From Phycisphaerales bacterium (GTDB lineage Bacteria; Planctomycetota; Phycisphaerae; Phycisphaerales; UBA1924): a stretch of DNA of 64,000 bases. Within the stretch, counting starts at the first letter, position 1; each line of letters starts with the position of its first letter. Shown in pieces: positions 18,533 to 28,600 of this stretch. Where the stretch lies: positions 27,900 through 91,899 of the forward strand of contig JACVCS010000002.1 of NCBI GenBank assembly GCA_016741915.1, given 5' to 3'. The translations under genes were made by a program, and so were the position numbers. Under the pieces are notes generated by a model. The model was not told where the DNA came from and searched no databases. It saw only the letters and a list, made by a program, of their open reading frames with translations.

Positions 18533-19588
18533 TCAGCCCTTGCTCACAACACTCTTCACCGCCCGCATGATCTTGCCCTTGTGCGGCAGGTACTCCGCTT
18601 CCAGGTTCTTCGCGTACGGCGTCGGGACGTCGTCGGTGTTCACACGCACCGGCTGGTGGTCGAGGTAGTCGAAGGCCTTTTCGCAGACCTGCGTGATCAC
18701 TTCGCTGGCGACGCTGGCGAAGGGCCAGCATTGGTCGACGACGACGATCTTGTTCGTGCGCTTGATGCTCTGGATGATGCTGTCGATGTCGAGCGGGCGG
18801 ACGGTGCGCATGTCGAGCACGTCGCAGACGATGCCGTCTTTTTCGAGTTCGTCGGCGGCTTCGACGCAGAAGTTCACCGGGCGGCCGAAGGAGACGAGGG
18901 TGACGTCGCTGTTGCGTTCACCCGACCAGGTGCCGCGGCGGAGGGCGGCCTTGCCGAAGGGGATGAAGTACTCCTCCTGCGGGACGTGCGCCTTGTCGGA
19001 GAGCATGCGTTCGCTCTCGAGGAAGAAGACGGGGTCGTCGTCGACGATGGCGGTTTTGAGCAGGCCCTTGGCGTCGTAGGGGTTGCTGGGGATGGCGATC
19101 TTCAGGCCCGGGACGTTGGCGTACATGGCCTCGACGGTCCAGGAGTGGGTGGAGCCGAGCTGACCGCCGGCGCCGTTGTTACCGCGGAAGACGACGGGGC
19201 AGCCCCACTGCCCGCCGGACATGTAGAGCATTTTGGGGACGTTGTTGAGGAGCTGATCGGCGGCGACGAGGGAGAAGGACCAGGACATGAACTCGATGAT
19301 GGGGCGCAGGCCGTACATCGCGGCGCCGACGGCGAGCCCGGCGAAGCCGTTCTCGGAGATGGGGGCGTCGATGATGCGCTGGGGCCCGAACTCGTCGAGC
19401 ATGCCCTGCGAGACTTTGTACGCGCCGTTGTAGTACGCGACCTCTTCGCCCATGAGGAAAACGCGGTCGTCCTTGCGCATCTCCTCGGTCATGGCCTCGC
19501 GGAGGGCTTCACGGAACTGGATGACGCGGTCGCCCTGCTCGGAGGGGAGGGGCTTGGAAAAGTCGATTTCGGCGAGTGTGGTCGGCAT
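18533..19588 (-). CDS. pdhB: Pyruvate dehydrogenase E1 component, beta subunit
   Basis: A transketolase-like C-terminal half of the E1 heterotetramer, 351 residues from the ATG at 19588 (a TTG four codons earlier is possible). Family segments include REALREAMTEEMRKDDRVFL, MGEEVAYYNGAYKVSQGM, the ISENGFAGLAVGAAMYGLRP motif at the subunit interface, FRGNNGAGGQLGSTHSW and the C-terminal TDDVPTPYAKNLE. It decarboxylates pyruvate together with PdhA and passes acetyl to E2. It lies 180 bp after pdhA, with a 9-bp hairpin in the gap, and directly before the IVS-like unit. All core motifs are present and the length is normal. Confidence 0.94.
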   Translation of the reverse strand: MPTTLAEIDFSKPLPSEQGDRVIQFREALREAMTEEMRKDDRVFLMGEEVAYYNGAYKVSQGMLDEFGPQRIIDAPISENGFAGLAVGAAMYGLRPIIEFMSWSFSLVAADQLLNNVPKMLYMSGGQWGCPVVFRGNNGAGGQLGSTHSWTVEAMYANVPGLKIAIPSNPYDAKGLLKTAIVDDDPVFFLESERMLSDKAHVPQEEYFIPFGKAALRRGTWSGERNSDVTLVSFGRPVNFCVEAADELEKDGIVCDVLDMRTVRPLDIDSIIQSIKRTNKIVVVDQCWPFASVASEVITQVCEKAFDYLDHQPVRVNTDDVPTPYAKNLEAEYLPHKGKIMRAVKSVVSKG

Positions 19589-19727
19589 GGGGAGGCTCAA
19601 CTTTCAACAGAAACAGCACACGATATCGGTTGTGTGATTCGTTCGAGATCGGTCAACGGACTCTTCAAGGACGCTCGGCAGGTTTGCCTGAGCCGGGCGT
19701 CATCGAAGAGGGCTTCATCGCTCCGGC

Positions 19728-19749
19728 GCACGGCTCTGGAGAGCCGTGC
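19728..19749 (-). repeat. Intercistronic hairpin between pdhA and pdhB
   Basis: Perfect 9-bp arms GCACGGCTC / GAGCCGTGC with a four-base loop. No T-run follows, so it is not a classical terminator and may be a processing or stability element. Fourteen bases of it (CTCCAGAGCCGTGC) recur at 43773-43786, downstream of argC. Confidence 0.7.
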
Positions 19750-19767
19750 CACCAAAGTCGGCATGGC

Positions 19768-20994
19768 TCAGAGCAGGGCGTTCTTCGTGCCGTGGACGTA
19801 GTCGCGCGTCGGGCTGAGGTTCGGTTGGATGTTTTTGTACACGTCGCTGTAGAGCTCTTCCAGCTCCGGAGCGGCGGCGTTCTCGGCGAACTCGACGCTG
19901 TCGGCCGAGAGGCTCTTGCACTCCGCGACGATCGCGTCGACGTCGGCCTCGCTGATGCACTTGCGCTCGGTGAGCAGGTGCTGCTCCAGCAGCGTGATGC
20001 TGTCGCGCTGCTTGAACATCTCCACCTCGTCCTTCACGCGGTACTTCTGCGGGTCGGACATCGAGTGGCCCTGGTAGCGGTACGTCAGCAGATCGACGAA
20101 GGCGGGGCGCGAGTTCTCGCGGCAGCGGTCCACCAGCGGCTTGAACTCGTCGTAGATGTTGCGGATGTCCATCCCGTCGATGTGCACGCCCTCGAAGCCG
20201 TAGGCGACGGCTTTCTGCTTCAGGTCGTGGGCCATGGTGGTGCCGCGCTCGATGGCGGTGCCCATGGAGTAGCGGTTGTTCTCAACGACGAAGATGACGG
20301 GCAGGCCCCAGAGGCCCGCGAGGTTCATCGCTTCGTGGAGTGCGCCCTGGTTCAGTGCGCCGTCGCCGAGATAGGCCAGAGCGACTTTCTTCTTCGCGGG
20401 CGAGCCGTCGACGGAGCGTTTCATCACGTCGAACTCGTACTTGGCGGCGAAGGCCAGGCCCGCGCCCAGCGGGGTTTGCGCGCCGACGATGCCGTGCCCG
20501 CCGAAGTTCCAGTTGGGCTTGTCGAACATGTGCATCGAGCCGCCCTTGCCCTTGGCGCAGCCGGCGAGCTTGCCGAACATCTCGGCCATGCAGGCGCGGG
20601 GCGACATGCCGCGGGCGAGTGCGTGCCCGTGATCGCGATAGGCGGTGACGATCGGGTCGTCGTGGTTGAGGGAGTTGATGGTGCCGACGGCGAGGGCTTC
20701 CTGTCCGATGTAGAGGTGACAGAAGCCGCCGATCTTGGCCTGCTGATAGGCCTGGGCGCAGCGGTTCTCGAACTCGCGGATGAGGATCATGTCGCGGAGC
20801 CACTTGATGAGCGTGGCGTTGGGCAGCGCGTCGCTGGGGCGCGGGCCTTGGCGCTGGGCCGGCTTGCCTTGCCCGTTCATGTGCACCTTTGAGGAGGTGA
20901 TGTTGTAGATTGAGCCCTCGGGGTGCTGGATTGCTCCGGGTGCGGCCGTGGGCTGCGTGCTGCTCTGATGCTGGGTCATGGTGCTGCTCGTCAT
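19768..20994 (-). CDS. pdhA: Pyruvate dehydrogenase E1 component, alpha subunit
   Basis: A 408-residue TPP-binding subunit. After a polar N-terminal ~55 residues come LIREFENRCAQAYQQAKIGG, the YIGQEALAVG segment, YRDHGHALARGMSP, GSMHMF, and the TPP/Mg motif GDGALNQGALHEAMNLAGLW ending in VENN. The phosphorylation-loop-like YRYQGHSMSDPQKYR follows. The ATG at 20992-20994 opens the conserved frame; another ATG five codons later is possible. The open frame upstream of it is Pro/Arg-rich and not family-like. First gene of the operon, divergent from the GNAT gene with 366 bp between. Confidence 0.94.
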   Translation of the reverse strand: MTSSTMTQHQSSTQPTAAPGAIQHPEGSIYNITSSKVHMNGQGKPAQRQGPRPSDALPNATLIKWLRDMILIREFENRCAQAYQQAKIGGFCHLYIGQEALAVGTINSLNHDDPIVTAYRDHGHALARGMSPRACMAEMFGKLAGCAKGKGGSMHMFDKPNWNFGGHGIVGAQTPLGAGLAFAAKYEFDVMKRSVDGSPAKKKVALAYLGDGALNQGALHEAMNLAGLWGLPVIFVVENNRYSMGTAIERGTTMAHDLKQKAVAYGFEGVHIDGMDIRNIYDEFKPLVDRCRENSRPAFVDLLTYRYQGHSMSDPQKYRVKDEVEMFKQRDSITLLEQHLLTERKCISEADVDAIVAECKSLSADSVEFAENAAAPELEELYSDVYKNIQPNLSPTRDYVHGTKNALL

Positions 20995-21360
20995 GGAGTG
21001 AACTCGACGGCGGGGAAATGGGTCCGGGACAGACAAAGGGGATGATCGGACGACGGAAAAGCGGAGAACGAGGCAAGTCGAAAAACGGTCGATCCACGCG
21101 GGACGCACTATGGGCACGGATCGGGATGAGGCCAAGACCGCGGGCCCGGAAGGCCCGAAATGAGGCCCCGGGGACGGGCCGCGGGTCGGGGAAACTGCCG
21201 TCAGGGGTGGGCCTGAGGGCGGAGACCCGGCTCGCGGGTTGCGGAACTGGGAAGCGTATTCTGAAAGATTGCCCGGGTCGATAGACTGGGTGGGAGGAAA
21301 TGTTCGGCTGCGGATCGCAAAGCGGACGTTGAGGTCGGGTTTAGGGAGCAGGCCAGCCGT
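20995..21360. other. Divergent regulatory region, pdh operon / GNAT gene
   Basis: 366 bp that must contain the pdh operon promoter and the acetyltransferase promoter. I see no gene, and no operator or hexamer pair I can defend. Confidence 0.45.
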
Positions 21361-21831
21361 ATGAACGCGGAACTGATCCAGTTCAGGCCGGTGGTGCGGG
21401 GCGACCTGCGGACGCTGTATGTGATGCAGCAGGACGAGGCGGGGAACCAGCTCGCGGGGACGAAGACGCGGTCGTGGGAGGCGTTCGCTGCTCGGTGGGA
21501 GGCGGTGCTGATCGACCCGCGGGTGACTGCGCGGGCGATTGTTGTTGGTGCGGAAATCCTTGGGGCGATCAACGTCATTCCCGACGAATCTTGCCTGTGG
21601 CTTGGGTATTGGATCGATCGCCAGTATTGGGGACGCGGGGTGGCTTCGGCCGCGGTGCGGCTGATGCTGCGTGAAGTGACGCCCAGACCGATCTTTGCGC
21701 GTGTAGCGACGCACAACCCAGCCTCGCTGCGGGTGCTGAAGCGCAACGGCTTTGTTGAGATCGAGCGGCAGTATCGCGCGGCGACCGAACGGTTCGTTGC
21801 GTGCGAGGTGATCACGCTCCGTCTTGTCTGA
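21361..21831 (+). CDS. GNAT-family N-acetyltransferase
   Basis: A 156-residue single-domain acetyl-CoA-dependent transferase of the RimJ/RimL-like branch. Strand-helix elements run in family order: FRPVVRGDLRTLYVMQQDEA at the N-terminus, IVVGAEILGAINVI, then LGYWIDRQYWGRGVASAAVR, which holds the acetyl-CoA loop (Q-Y-W-G-R-G-V-A), and FARVATHNPASLRVLKRNGF near the C-terminus. The acceptor substrate is unknown. The gene ends 13 bp before the convergent prfB stop codon. It is monocistronic and divergent from pdhA. Confidence 0.9.
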   Translation: MNAELIQFRPVVRGDLRTLYVMQQDEAGNQLAGTKTRSWEAFAARWEAVLIDPRVTARAIVVGAEILGAINVIPDESCLWLGYWIDRQYWGRGVASAAVRLMLREVTPRPIFARVATHNPASLRVLKRNGFVEIERQYRAATERFVACEVITLRLV

Positions 21832-21844
21832 TCGATCGATTGGC

Positions 21845-22988
21845 TTAGCTGGATTTGGCCGCGGCGAGGGCGAGCTCGCGGCGGCGGCGCTGCAGCTCGG
21901 CATCGATGAACGGTTGGATATCGCCGTCGAGGACTTTTTGCACGTCGCCGGATTCGTACCCGGTGCGGTGGTCCTTCACGCGTGAGTCATACACGACGTA
22001 CGAGCGGATCTGCGTTCCCCAGCCCGACTCCATCGCGCCGCCCTTCGCGGCGTTGATTTCCTTCTCGCGCTTTTCCTCGGCCATCTGCTCGAGCTTCGCC
22101 TGGATGATCCGCAAGCACTGGGCGCGGTTCTGCGGCTGGTCGCGGAAGGTGTTCGCCACGACCGTGATCCCCGTGGGCTTGTGGACCATGCGGATGGCGG
22201 TGGCGACCTTGTTGACGTTCTGACCGCCCGGGCCGCTGGCGCGGACGAAGGGGGTGACTTCGAGATCGCGGTCGGGGATTTCGACCTTGACGTCTTCGAA
22301 CTCGGGGGTGACTTCGACGGTGGCGAAGGAGGTCTGGCGTTTGCCCTGGGCGTTGAAGGGCGAAACGCGGGCGAGGCGGTGGGTACCGCGTTCACACTTC
22401 AGATAGCCGAAGGCGTAGGGGCCCTTGACGTGGAGGGTGACGGAGTCGAGGCCGACCTCGGAGCCGAAGCCGCGTTCGATTTCCTCGATGGCGAACCCGG
22501 CCTTTTCGAGGTAGTTCAGGTACATGCGGAAGAGCATCTCGGCCCAGTCGTTGGCCTCGGTGCCGCCGTCGCCTGCGCTGATGGTGACGAAGCAGTTGCG
22601 GTGGTCGTGCTTGCCGCTCATGAGTGAGCGGAGCTCGATCTTGTCCATCTTCGTGCTGAGATCGAAGAGGATCGAGTCGGCCTCGGCAAGAAACTCTTTG
22701 TCGGGCTGGCCCGGGGTGCCGGCCTCTTTGGCCATCTCGAAGGCGGCCTTGGCGTCCTCGAACTGCTTGGAGGCGGACTCCAGCGGCTCGATCTGCGTGT
22801 TGAGGAACTTCAGGTCGGCAACGACCTTGTTCGCGGCCTGCTGGTTGTTCCAGAAGTCCGCGTCCTCCATCTTTTTCTTCAGTTCGTCGCGCTGGGAAGC
22901 CTTGAAGGCATAGTTAAAGCGAGTCGCGGATCGTCAAAATCCGCGCCTCAAGCTCGTCGATCACGGGTTGGAGAGCGTCGTAATGCAT
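21845..22988 (-). CDS. prfB: Peptide chain release factor 2, expressed by programmed +1 frameshift
   Basis: RF2 terminates translation at UGA and UAA. The first 24 codons (22988 to 22917, MHYDALQPVIDELEARILTI...) end at CTT followed by an in-frame TAA (22914-22916). Skipping one base (T at 22916) continues in the long frame: NYAFKASQRDELKKKMEDAD and onward to 21845. The combined product is about 380 residues with the coiled-coil domain, the RF2 codon-recognition tripeptide SPF (ARVSPFNAQGK) and the catalytic GGQ (ASGPGGQNVNK). The upstream frame length and the CTT slip codon match the well-known prfB autoregulation. The stop is TAA rather than the usual TGA, and no SD-like sequence sits just before the slip codon. 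Confidence 0.92.
22913..22919 (-). other. Programmed frameshift heptamer CTT-TAA-C in prfB
   Basis: Minus-strand CTTTAAC at codons 24-25 of the short upstream frame, equivalent to the CUU-UGA-C site of E. coli prfB. Peptidyl-tRNA-Leu would slip from CUU to UUU. Confidence 0.85.
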
Positions 22989-23091
22989 ACTGCGACAACG
23001 GTAGGCGCACGGCGATGGGCTTTCAGCGTGAGTTGAACGGTTGGGCGTTGGCGAATCGGCGGACGTCCGGTACGCTTGGGAAGTGGAACGG

Positions 23092-23640
23092 ATGCTCGAC
23101 AACCCGGCAAGCACCGCCGCGTCGAAATCGACCGCGACGCTCGTGATCGAGTTCCAGCCTTCTTTCGGGCTGCGGTGGGAGATCGTTCAACCGTCACGGA
23201 CCGTGATCGATGCCAACGGGGAGACCAAGCAGTATCCGGCCGGGCCGATTGCGTTTCAGGGCGTGTCCGTCGGCGCGCCGGCGGCGGCTCCGACTACGCC
23301 GACACGATCGGAGAGTTCGAACGCCATCGCCGCACCCGTGCTGGTGATCATCGGCGCGATCGTCGTGGTCTTCGTGCTGATGTACCTGGTGCGCGTTGCG
23401 CGAGAGAACGCCGAAGTCTCGCTGACGCCCGGCGGCAAGCGCAAGCCGCGTCTGGTCAACGGTCGGCGGGCGAGTGCTTGGGAGGAAGCCGGTCGGCGGA
23501 CGAAGGTCGATTCGCCCGAGGGCACGCCGCGGGAGCCGGGGCTTGGGGGCATCCGCGGCGAGGGGATGTTCGACGACAACGACGACGAAGACAATCCCGA
23601 TCGGCCGATGTCGGGTGATTCGCCCCGGGGGGAGCGATGA
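23092..23640 (+). CDS. Hypothetical single-span membrane protein
   Basis: A 182-residue protein from the ATG at 23092. Residues 1-75 form a beta-rich extracytoplasmic or soluble head (LVIEFQPSFGLRWEIVQPSR). An Ala/Pro/Thr-rich linker follows, then one hydrophobic span at about 82-102 (IAAPVLVIIGAIVVVFVLMY). The tail is basic, then strongly acidic (DDNDDEDNPD). A TTGGCG/TACGCT pair with a 17-bp spacer (23048-23076) lies just upstream. Its stop overlaps the next ATG by four bases (ATGA), so it is translationally coupled to the SDR gene. Family unknown. Confidence 0.6.
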   Translation: MLDNPASTAASKSTATLVIEFQPSFGLRWEIVQPSRTVIDANGETKQYPAGPIAFQGVSVGAPAAAPTTPTRSESSNAIAAPVLVIIGAIVVVFVLMYLVRVARENAEVSLTPGGKRKPRLVNGRRASAWEEAGRRTKVDSPEGTPREPGLGGIRGEGMFDDNDDEDNPDRPMSGDSPRGER

Positions 23641-24431
23641 ACGTGAACCCGGGAACGCCGCCGCGGGCGTTGGTGATTGGTGGTGCGAAGCGCGTCGGGC
23701 GTGCGATCTGTCTTGAACTCGCGCGACAGGGTTGCGAGGTGGTCTTTACGTACAACACCAGCGGGAGCGAGAGCGAAACGCTGCTGCACGAGTTGCGGAC
23801 CCTCGGCGGCGCCAGCGGATCAACACCAAAGCTCTTCGCGTGCCATCGACTCAACCTCTCAGACGCGGGCGAGCGTTGGGCGGAGTTGGACGCGGTGGTT
23901 TCCAGCAGTCCACGGTGGGATGTGCTGGTGCTCAGCGCGTCGGTCTACGAGCCTTGCGAACTTCCGGAGCTTTCGCGCGATCGGCTTGTGCGAGACTACA
24001 CGGTCAACGCCATCGCACCTGCGATGATCGCGCGGGCGATGGCGCCGCATCTGTCCAAATCAACCCTGCCCGGCGGCGGGTCGGTCGTGATCATGGGCGA
24101 CGTGCACGCGATGGGCCCCTGCGGGCGGCCGCGGACGGGGTTCATTTCGTACTCGATGAGCAAGTCGGCGCTGACGGAGTTTGCGCTCTCGATCAGCCGG
24201 GCGCTGGCGCCGCGGGTGCGGGTGAATGTCGTCGCGCCGGGGGTGGTTGCGTTTCCGGAGAATGGGCCCGAGAGCGACCCTGCGGAACAGCAGCGGTACC
24301 TCAGCCGCGTGCCGATGGGGCGTGCGGGGACGCCCGAGGAAGCGGCGCAGGCGGTTGCGTGGCTGGCACTCTCGGCGACGTACACCACCGGGCAGGTGCT
24401 CCGCGTCGACGGCGGGCGCGGCCTCGTCTAA
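23637..24431 (+). CDS. Short-chain dehydrogenase/reductase, pteridine-reductase-like
   Basis: A 264-residue Rossmann-fold NAD(P)H-dependent oxidoreductase. The nucleotide motif is GGAKRVGRAICLELARQG, a form typical of pteridine reductases and FolM-like SDRs with an Arg after the glycines. The mid segment VNAIAPAMIARAMAPHL supplies the structural Asn. The catalytic Tyr-Lys pair is in YSMSKSAL, and the C-terminal VDGGRGLV closes the fold. It is coupled by ATGA overlap to the membrane-protein gene before it. The substrate is uncertain: dihydropteridine or 3-oxoacyl/enoyl-ACP are both plausible. Confidence 0.85.
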   Translation: MNVNPGTPPRALVIGGAKRVGRAICLELARQGCEVVFTYNTSGSESETLLHELRTLGGASGSTPKLFACHRLNLSDAGERWAELDAVVSSSPRWDVLVLSASVYEPCELPELSRDRLVRDYTVNAIAPAMIARAMAPHLSKSTLPGGGSVVIMGDVHAMGPCGRPRTGFISYSMSKSALTEFALSISRALAPRVRVNVVAPGVVAFPENGPESDPAEQQRYLSRVPMGRAGTPEEAAQAVAWLALSATYTTGQVLRVDGGRGLV

Positions 24432-24458
24432 TCGCTTTCGCAACTCAACCAATACGCG

Positions 24459-25583
24459 TCACTTCGGCTGAGGCGCGGACTTCGTTTCGGTCGCGTGCTT
24501 GTCGAGCGACGCCAGAAACTCTTTCGCCGGCGCGTGACCGAAATCCACCGCGACCTGCGCGGCGCTGCGGGCCATCGACAGATCGCCGCCCTTCTGGAAC
24601 CACTTCGCGGCTTCAAGGAACAACAGCGGGTCGTTGTTCTTGTAACTCGCCGCGTTGGCGTATGCCTTCGCCGCGGCGAGCGGGCGCCCGAGCATGCCGT
24701 AGGACTCCGCGAGGGTTTGCAACGCGTTGGACTTGATCAGGTCCTCGGGGTTCAAACCCGAGAGCAGATCGACCGCTTTCTGCGGCTGGTTGTTGCGCTT
24801 GTGGATCTTCGCCTCGACGTTGCGCCACTGGGCCGACTCGGGCTGCAGCGTGCGGGCCTTGCCCACCTGATCGAGTGCCAGATCGAGCGTGTTGGCCTTC
24901 AGCGAGAGTTCCGCCAGCGTGCCCCACGCCTGCGGGATGTCGTTGTTCAGACGCAGGGCCTTCGTCAACGAAGCGACCCCGGGGCCCTCTTCGCCCAGTT
25001 TGATCTGCACCATGCCCAGGAAGAGCGGGTACTGGGCTTCGGTCGGATCTTTCATGGCGGCGAGGTTGAAGAGTTCGGCCGCCCGCGCCGGTTTGCTGGC
25101 CTGATTCGCGATCACGCCGGTATCGAAGTAGAGCTTCGCGGTCGGCGGCCCGATCCGCACCGCCTCCTCCATCTGCGTCAGCGCGTCCGCGAAACGCTCC
25201 TGCCCGATCAGCGCCGCGGCGTACATCTGCCGCAACTGCGAATCGTTCGGGAACTTCGCGCACGCGCGGTCGGCGATCACCCCCGCATCCACATACCGCC
25301 CCTGCCTCATGTAATCGTCGATGGCGGTGGTCGCCAGGTTGATCGTGTCTACCGGCTTCGAGCGTGCTTCGGCTGAGCCGGCGGTGTTGCCGATGGGCGC
25401 CGTGCCGCCGGCGGGAGTTAAAGAGCCCGCGGGCGAGGGGGTGGTGGAAGCGGGCGGCGAGAGCAGGGTCTTGAAGACCAGATACGTGAGGATGCCCGCC
25501 ACCAGCAGCATGACAAAGAGCGTGAGCTTCAGGTTGCCGCTGGAGCCCGGTCGGTTGGTCGGTGAAGCGTCGTTGGTGCCCAT
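24459..25583 (-). CDS. Membrane-anchored TPR-repeat protein
   Basis: A 374-residue protein. After a polar 18-residue N-terminus comes one membrane span (LKLTLFVMLLVAGILTYLVF, about 18-38), then a Pro/Ser/Thr linker and at least seven TPR-like helical pairs from residue 80 to the end. Examples are DDYMRQGRYVDAGVIADRAC, IGQERFADALTQMEEAVRIG and VKLGEEGPGVASLTKALRLN-type repeats. The topology places the TPR domain outside the cytoplasmic membrane. It probably scaffolds protein contacts; partners are unknown. It is divergent from valS (113 bp between starts). ATG at 25583 was chosen because the frame upstream encodes no family-like residues. Confidence 0.8.
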   Translation of the reverse strand: MGTNDASPTNRPGSSGNLKLTLFVMLLVAGILTYLVFKTLLSPPASTTPSPAGSLTPAGGTAPIGNTAGSAEARSKPVDTINLATTAIDDYMRQGRYVDAGVIADRACAKFPNDSQLRQMYAAALIGQERFADALTQMEEAVRIGPPTAKLYFDTGVIANQASKPARAAELFNLAAMKDPTEAQYPLFLGMVQIKLGEEGPGVASLTKALRLNNDIPQAWGTLAELSLKANTLDLALDQVGKARTLQPESAQWRNVEAKIHKRNNQPQKAVDLLSGLNPEDLIKSNALQTLAESYGMLGRPLAAAKAYANAASYKNNDPLLFLEAAKWFQKGGDLSMARSAAQVAVDFGHAPAKEFLASLDKHATETKSAPQPK

Positions 25584-25696
25584 CGAAGCAAAGGGTATAC
25601 AGGGCCTCACGCAAACCAACCACCTCGACGCGTCGCCCTCAGAACCAGGCCGCCCAGCACCTGCGTCGTGCGAACGGCGGTCTAACATCCCCGCGT

Positions 25697-28600
25697 ATGA
25701 GCCAGAGCACCACGCAAACGGGTCAAACCAGCACGCAATCCCTCGCGCACAGCGCGGGGCTTTTGGAATCCATGCCCAAGCAGTTCGTCCCGGTTGAGCA
25801 CGAGAACCGCATCAGTGCGCGCTGGGAGAAAGCCCGCGCCTTCCGGGCTGATCCCGGCGCCGTGCTGCGTGGCGAGCGCAAGCCCTTCTCGATGTTCATC
25901 CCGCCTCCGAACGTCACCGGTGCGCTGCACCTCGGGCACGCGCTGAACAACACGCTGCAGGACGTGCTCACGCGGTACCACCGCATGGCGGGGTACGAAA
26001 CACTCTGGATGCCCGGGACCGACCACGCCGGCATCGCCACGCAGGCGGTGGTGGAGAAGCGTCTACGAAAAGACGGCGAGCTGAAAGGCCCGCTCAAAGA
26101 CGCCGACCGCAACGGCGGCTGGACCCGCGAGAAGTTCGTCACCAAGGTGCAGGAGTGGAAAGACGAGTACGAAGCGCGGATCACCAACCAGCTCAAGGCG
26201 ATGGGGGTGAGCTGTGATTTCTCGCGCCAGCGCTTCACGATGGACCCGGTGTGCGCCGCCGCGGTGCGCGAGGCGTTCTTTCGACTCTTCAGCGACGGGC
26301 TGATCTATCGCGGCAAGCGTCTGGTGAACTGGGACCCCGCGCTGCAGACGGCCGTGGCGGACGATGAGTGCTACGACGAAGAGATCAACGGCAACTTCTA
26401 TTACCTGCGGTATCCGCTGGTGCACGCCTCAAGCCAGGACCCGGCGATCCGCACGGGCGGGCGCGAGAATGTCGATCCGCTGCCGCTGACATGGGGCGAA
26501 CTCGCCCGGCGTGGTTACCCCGGCGCGGAGCAGTTCGACAGCGACGTGCAGGCGTGGGTGACCGTCGCCACCACGCGTCCGGAGACGTACCTGGGCGATA
26601 CCGCCGTCGCGGTGAACCCGCACGACCCGCGGGCGAAGGCCCTTCGCGGCGTCTTCATCGAGCTGCCCGTGGTGGGGCGCATCATCCCGATCATCGAGGA
26701 TGAGTACGTGGTGCTGCCGCGCGAGGTGGCCGAGCGACTCGGGCGCGAGGACGACGCGAAAGACCCCAAGAGCGCCTTCGCGTCGGGGTTCCTGAAGGTC
26801 ACGCCCGCGCACGATCAGAACGACTGGGAGCTCGGCCTGCGCCACGGCCTGGCGGTGATCAACGTCATGGCCCCCGACGGCAGCATCTCCAGCACGCACG
26901 GCTGGTCCGACGTGGGCAACGCAACCATCTTCGTGGGCAAAAAGCGCGAAGACGCCCGCAAGAGCGTGGTGAAGTACTTCGAGGAGCATTCGATCCAAGG
27001 CTCGGCGTACAAACTGCTCGAACAGATCAAGCCTTACCGCCACAGCGTCAAACACAGCGACCGCAGCAAGGCGATCGTGGAGCCGTACCTCAGCGACCAG
27101 TGGTACGTGAAGGTGACCGACCCGCGGATGGCGAAGGCGGCGAATGAGACGCTGGCGAAGCCGGAGGCACTGGGCACTGGGCATCAGGCATCAGGCAAAG
27201 CAGAAGACACCACGCACCTGACCTTCCACCCCGAGCGCTATGCGAAGACCTTCCAGCAGTGGCACGAGGGGATTCGGGACTGGTGCATCAGCCGGCAGCT
27301 TTGGTGGGGGCATCGGATTCCGGTGTGGGGTACCAAACAGGGCCATCAACATGATCTCCGTTTTCTGATGCAAGTTCGAGAGTGGGAGAAAGCAGGTCGG
27401 GTGTTCGCGAAGTTCACGAACGATCAGATCGAGACAGACGCTGGCGCAGGAGCGAAGTTCCCCCACTACATCTGCGTACGGAGCCCTGACGATCGTGAAG
27501 TGATCGCAGCAATCGAAGCCGACGGCTTCACCCAAGACCCCGACGTCCTCGACACCTGGTTCTCCTCCGCCCTCTGGCCGCTCAGCACGCTGGGCTGGCC
27601 TGATGCCGCCGCGGCGGAGAAGATGCTCCCCGGCTCGCAGTTCACCGGCTTGCTCGCCGCGTTCAACCCCTCCAGCGTCCTCAGCACCGCGCGCGAGATC
27701 ATCACCCTGTGGGTCTCGCGCATGGTGATGATGAATCGCTACATGCTCCCTCCTCGTGCTCCAGGACACTTTGCAGCAACGTGGCGCAAGGTCATCGATC
27801 TCAATCGGGAAGAGGACTTTGCCGCGAATAGCAAACCCTTCGGACCAGATCCGAACAAGGGACCATCATTCAGCGACATGCTGATGAACTGCGTGGACGG
27901 CATGAGCGTGGAAGCAACCCGACTTTCGGACGGTCAGAAAGTTGATCCGTCAACGCTCTTCACCACGAATACGTCGTCGAAAGATCTGTACGAGTTCCGG
28001 ATTCAGGTGCAGTCACCCGAACTCGTCAAAACATGGCAACTCGTCGAAGCTGGCTTTGAACCCGATTTCACCCGCTCAAGTGCGAAGGCCAGCACCGGCC
28101 CCGTCCCCTTCCGCAACGTCTTCGTTCACGCCGTCGTGCAGGACGGCGAGGGCAAGAAGATGTCCAAGTCCGCCGGCAACGGCGTCGATCCGCTCGACAT
28201 CATCGCCAGCCACGGCGCCGATGCCATGCGCTTCACGCTCTGCCAGATGTCCACGCAGACTCAGGACGTCCGCATGCCCGTGCAGGTGGACTCAAAGACC
28301 GGCAAGAACACCTCGCCCAAGTTCGATCTCGGCCGCTCCTTCGCCAGCAAGCTCTGGAACGCGTGCCGATTCGCGCTGACGATGCTCGAAGGCTCCGCGA
28401 GTGCGTCAACCGACAGCACGCCGATCGACCCCGCGTCGCTGAGCCTCGTTGACCGCTGGATGCTCTCGCGTCTGCAACGCGGCATCGCTGCGTGCGAGAA
28501 GGCGATCCACGCCTACGAGTTCAATTCGTACGCCGAGGCGTGCTACGACCTTCTGTGGCGTGATTTCTGCGACTTCTACTTGGAGGCGATCAAGCCGACG

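Noticed and set aside
18060..18540. Target-site duplication or transposase for the IVS-like unit
   Set aside because: The bases flanking the inverted repeats do not match each other, and no transposase or reverse transcriptase frame is present.
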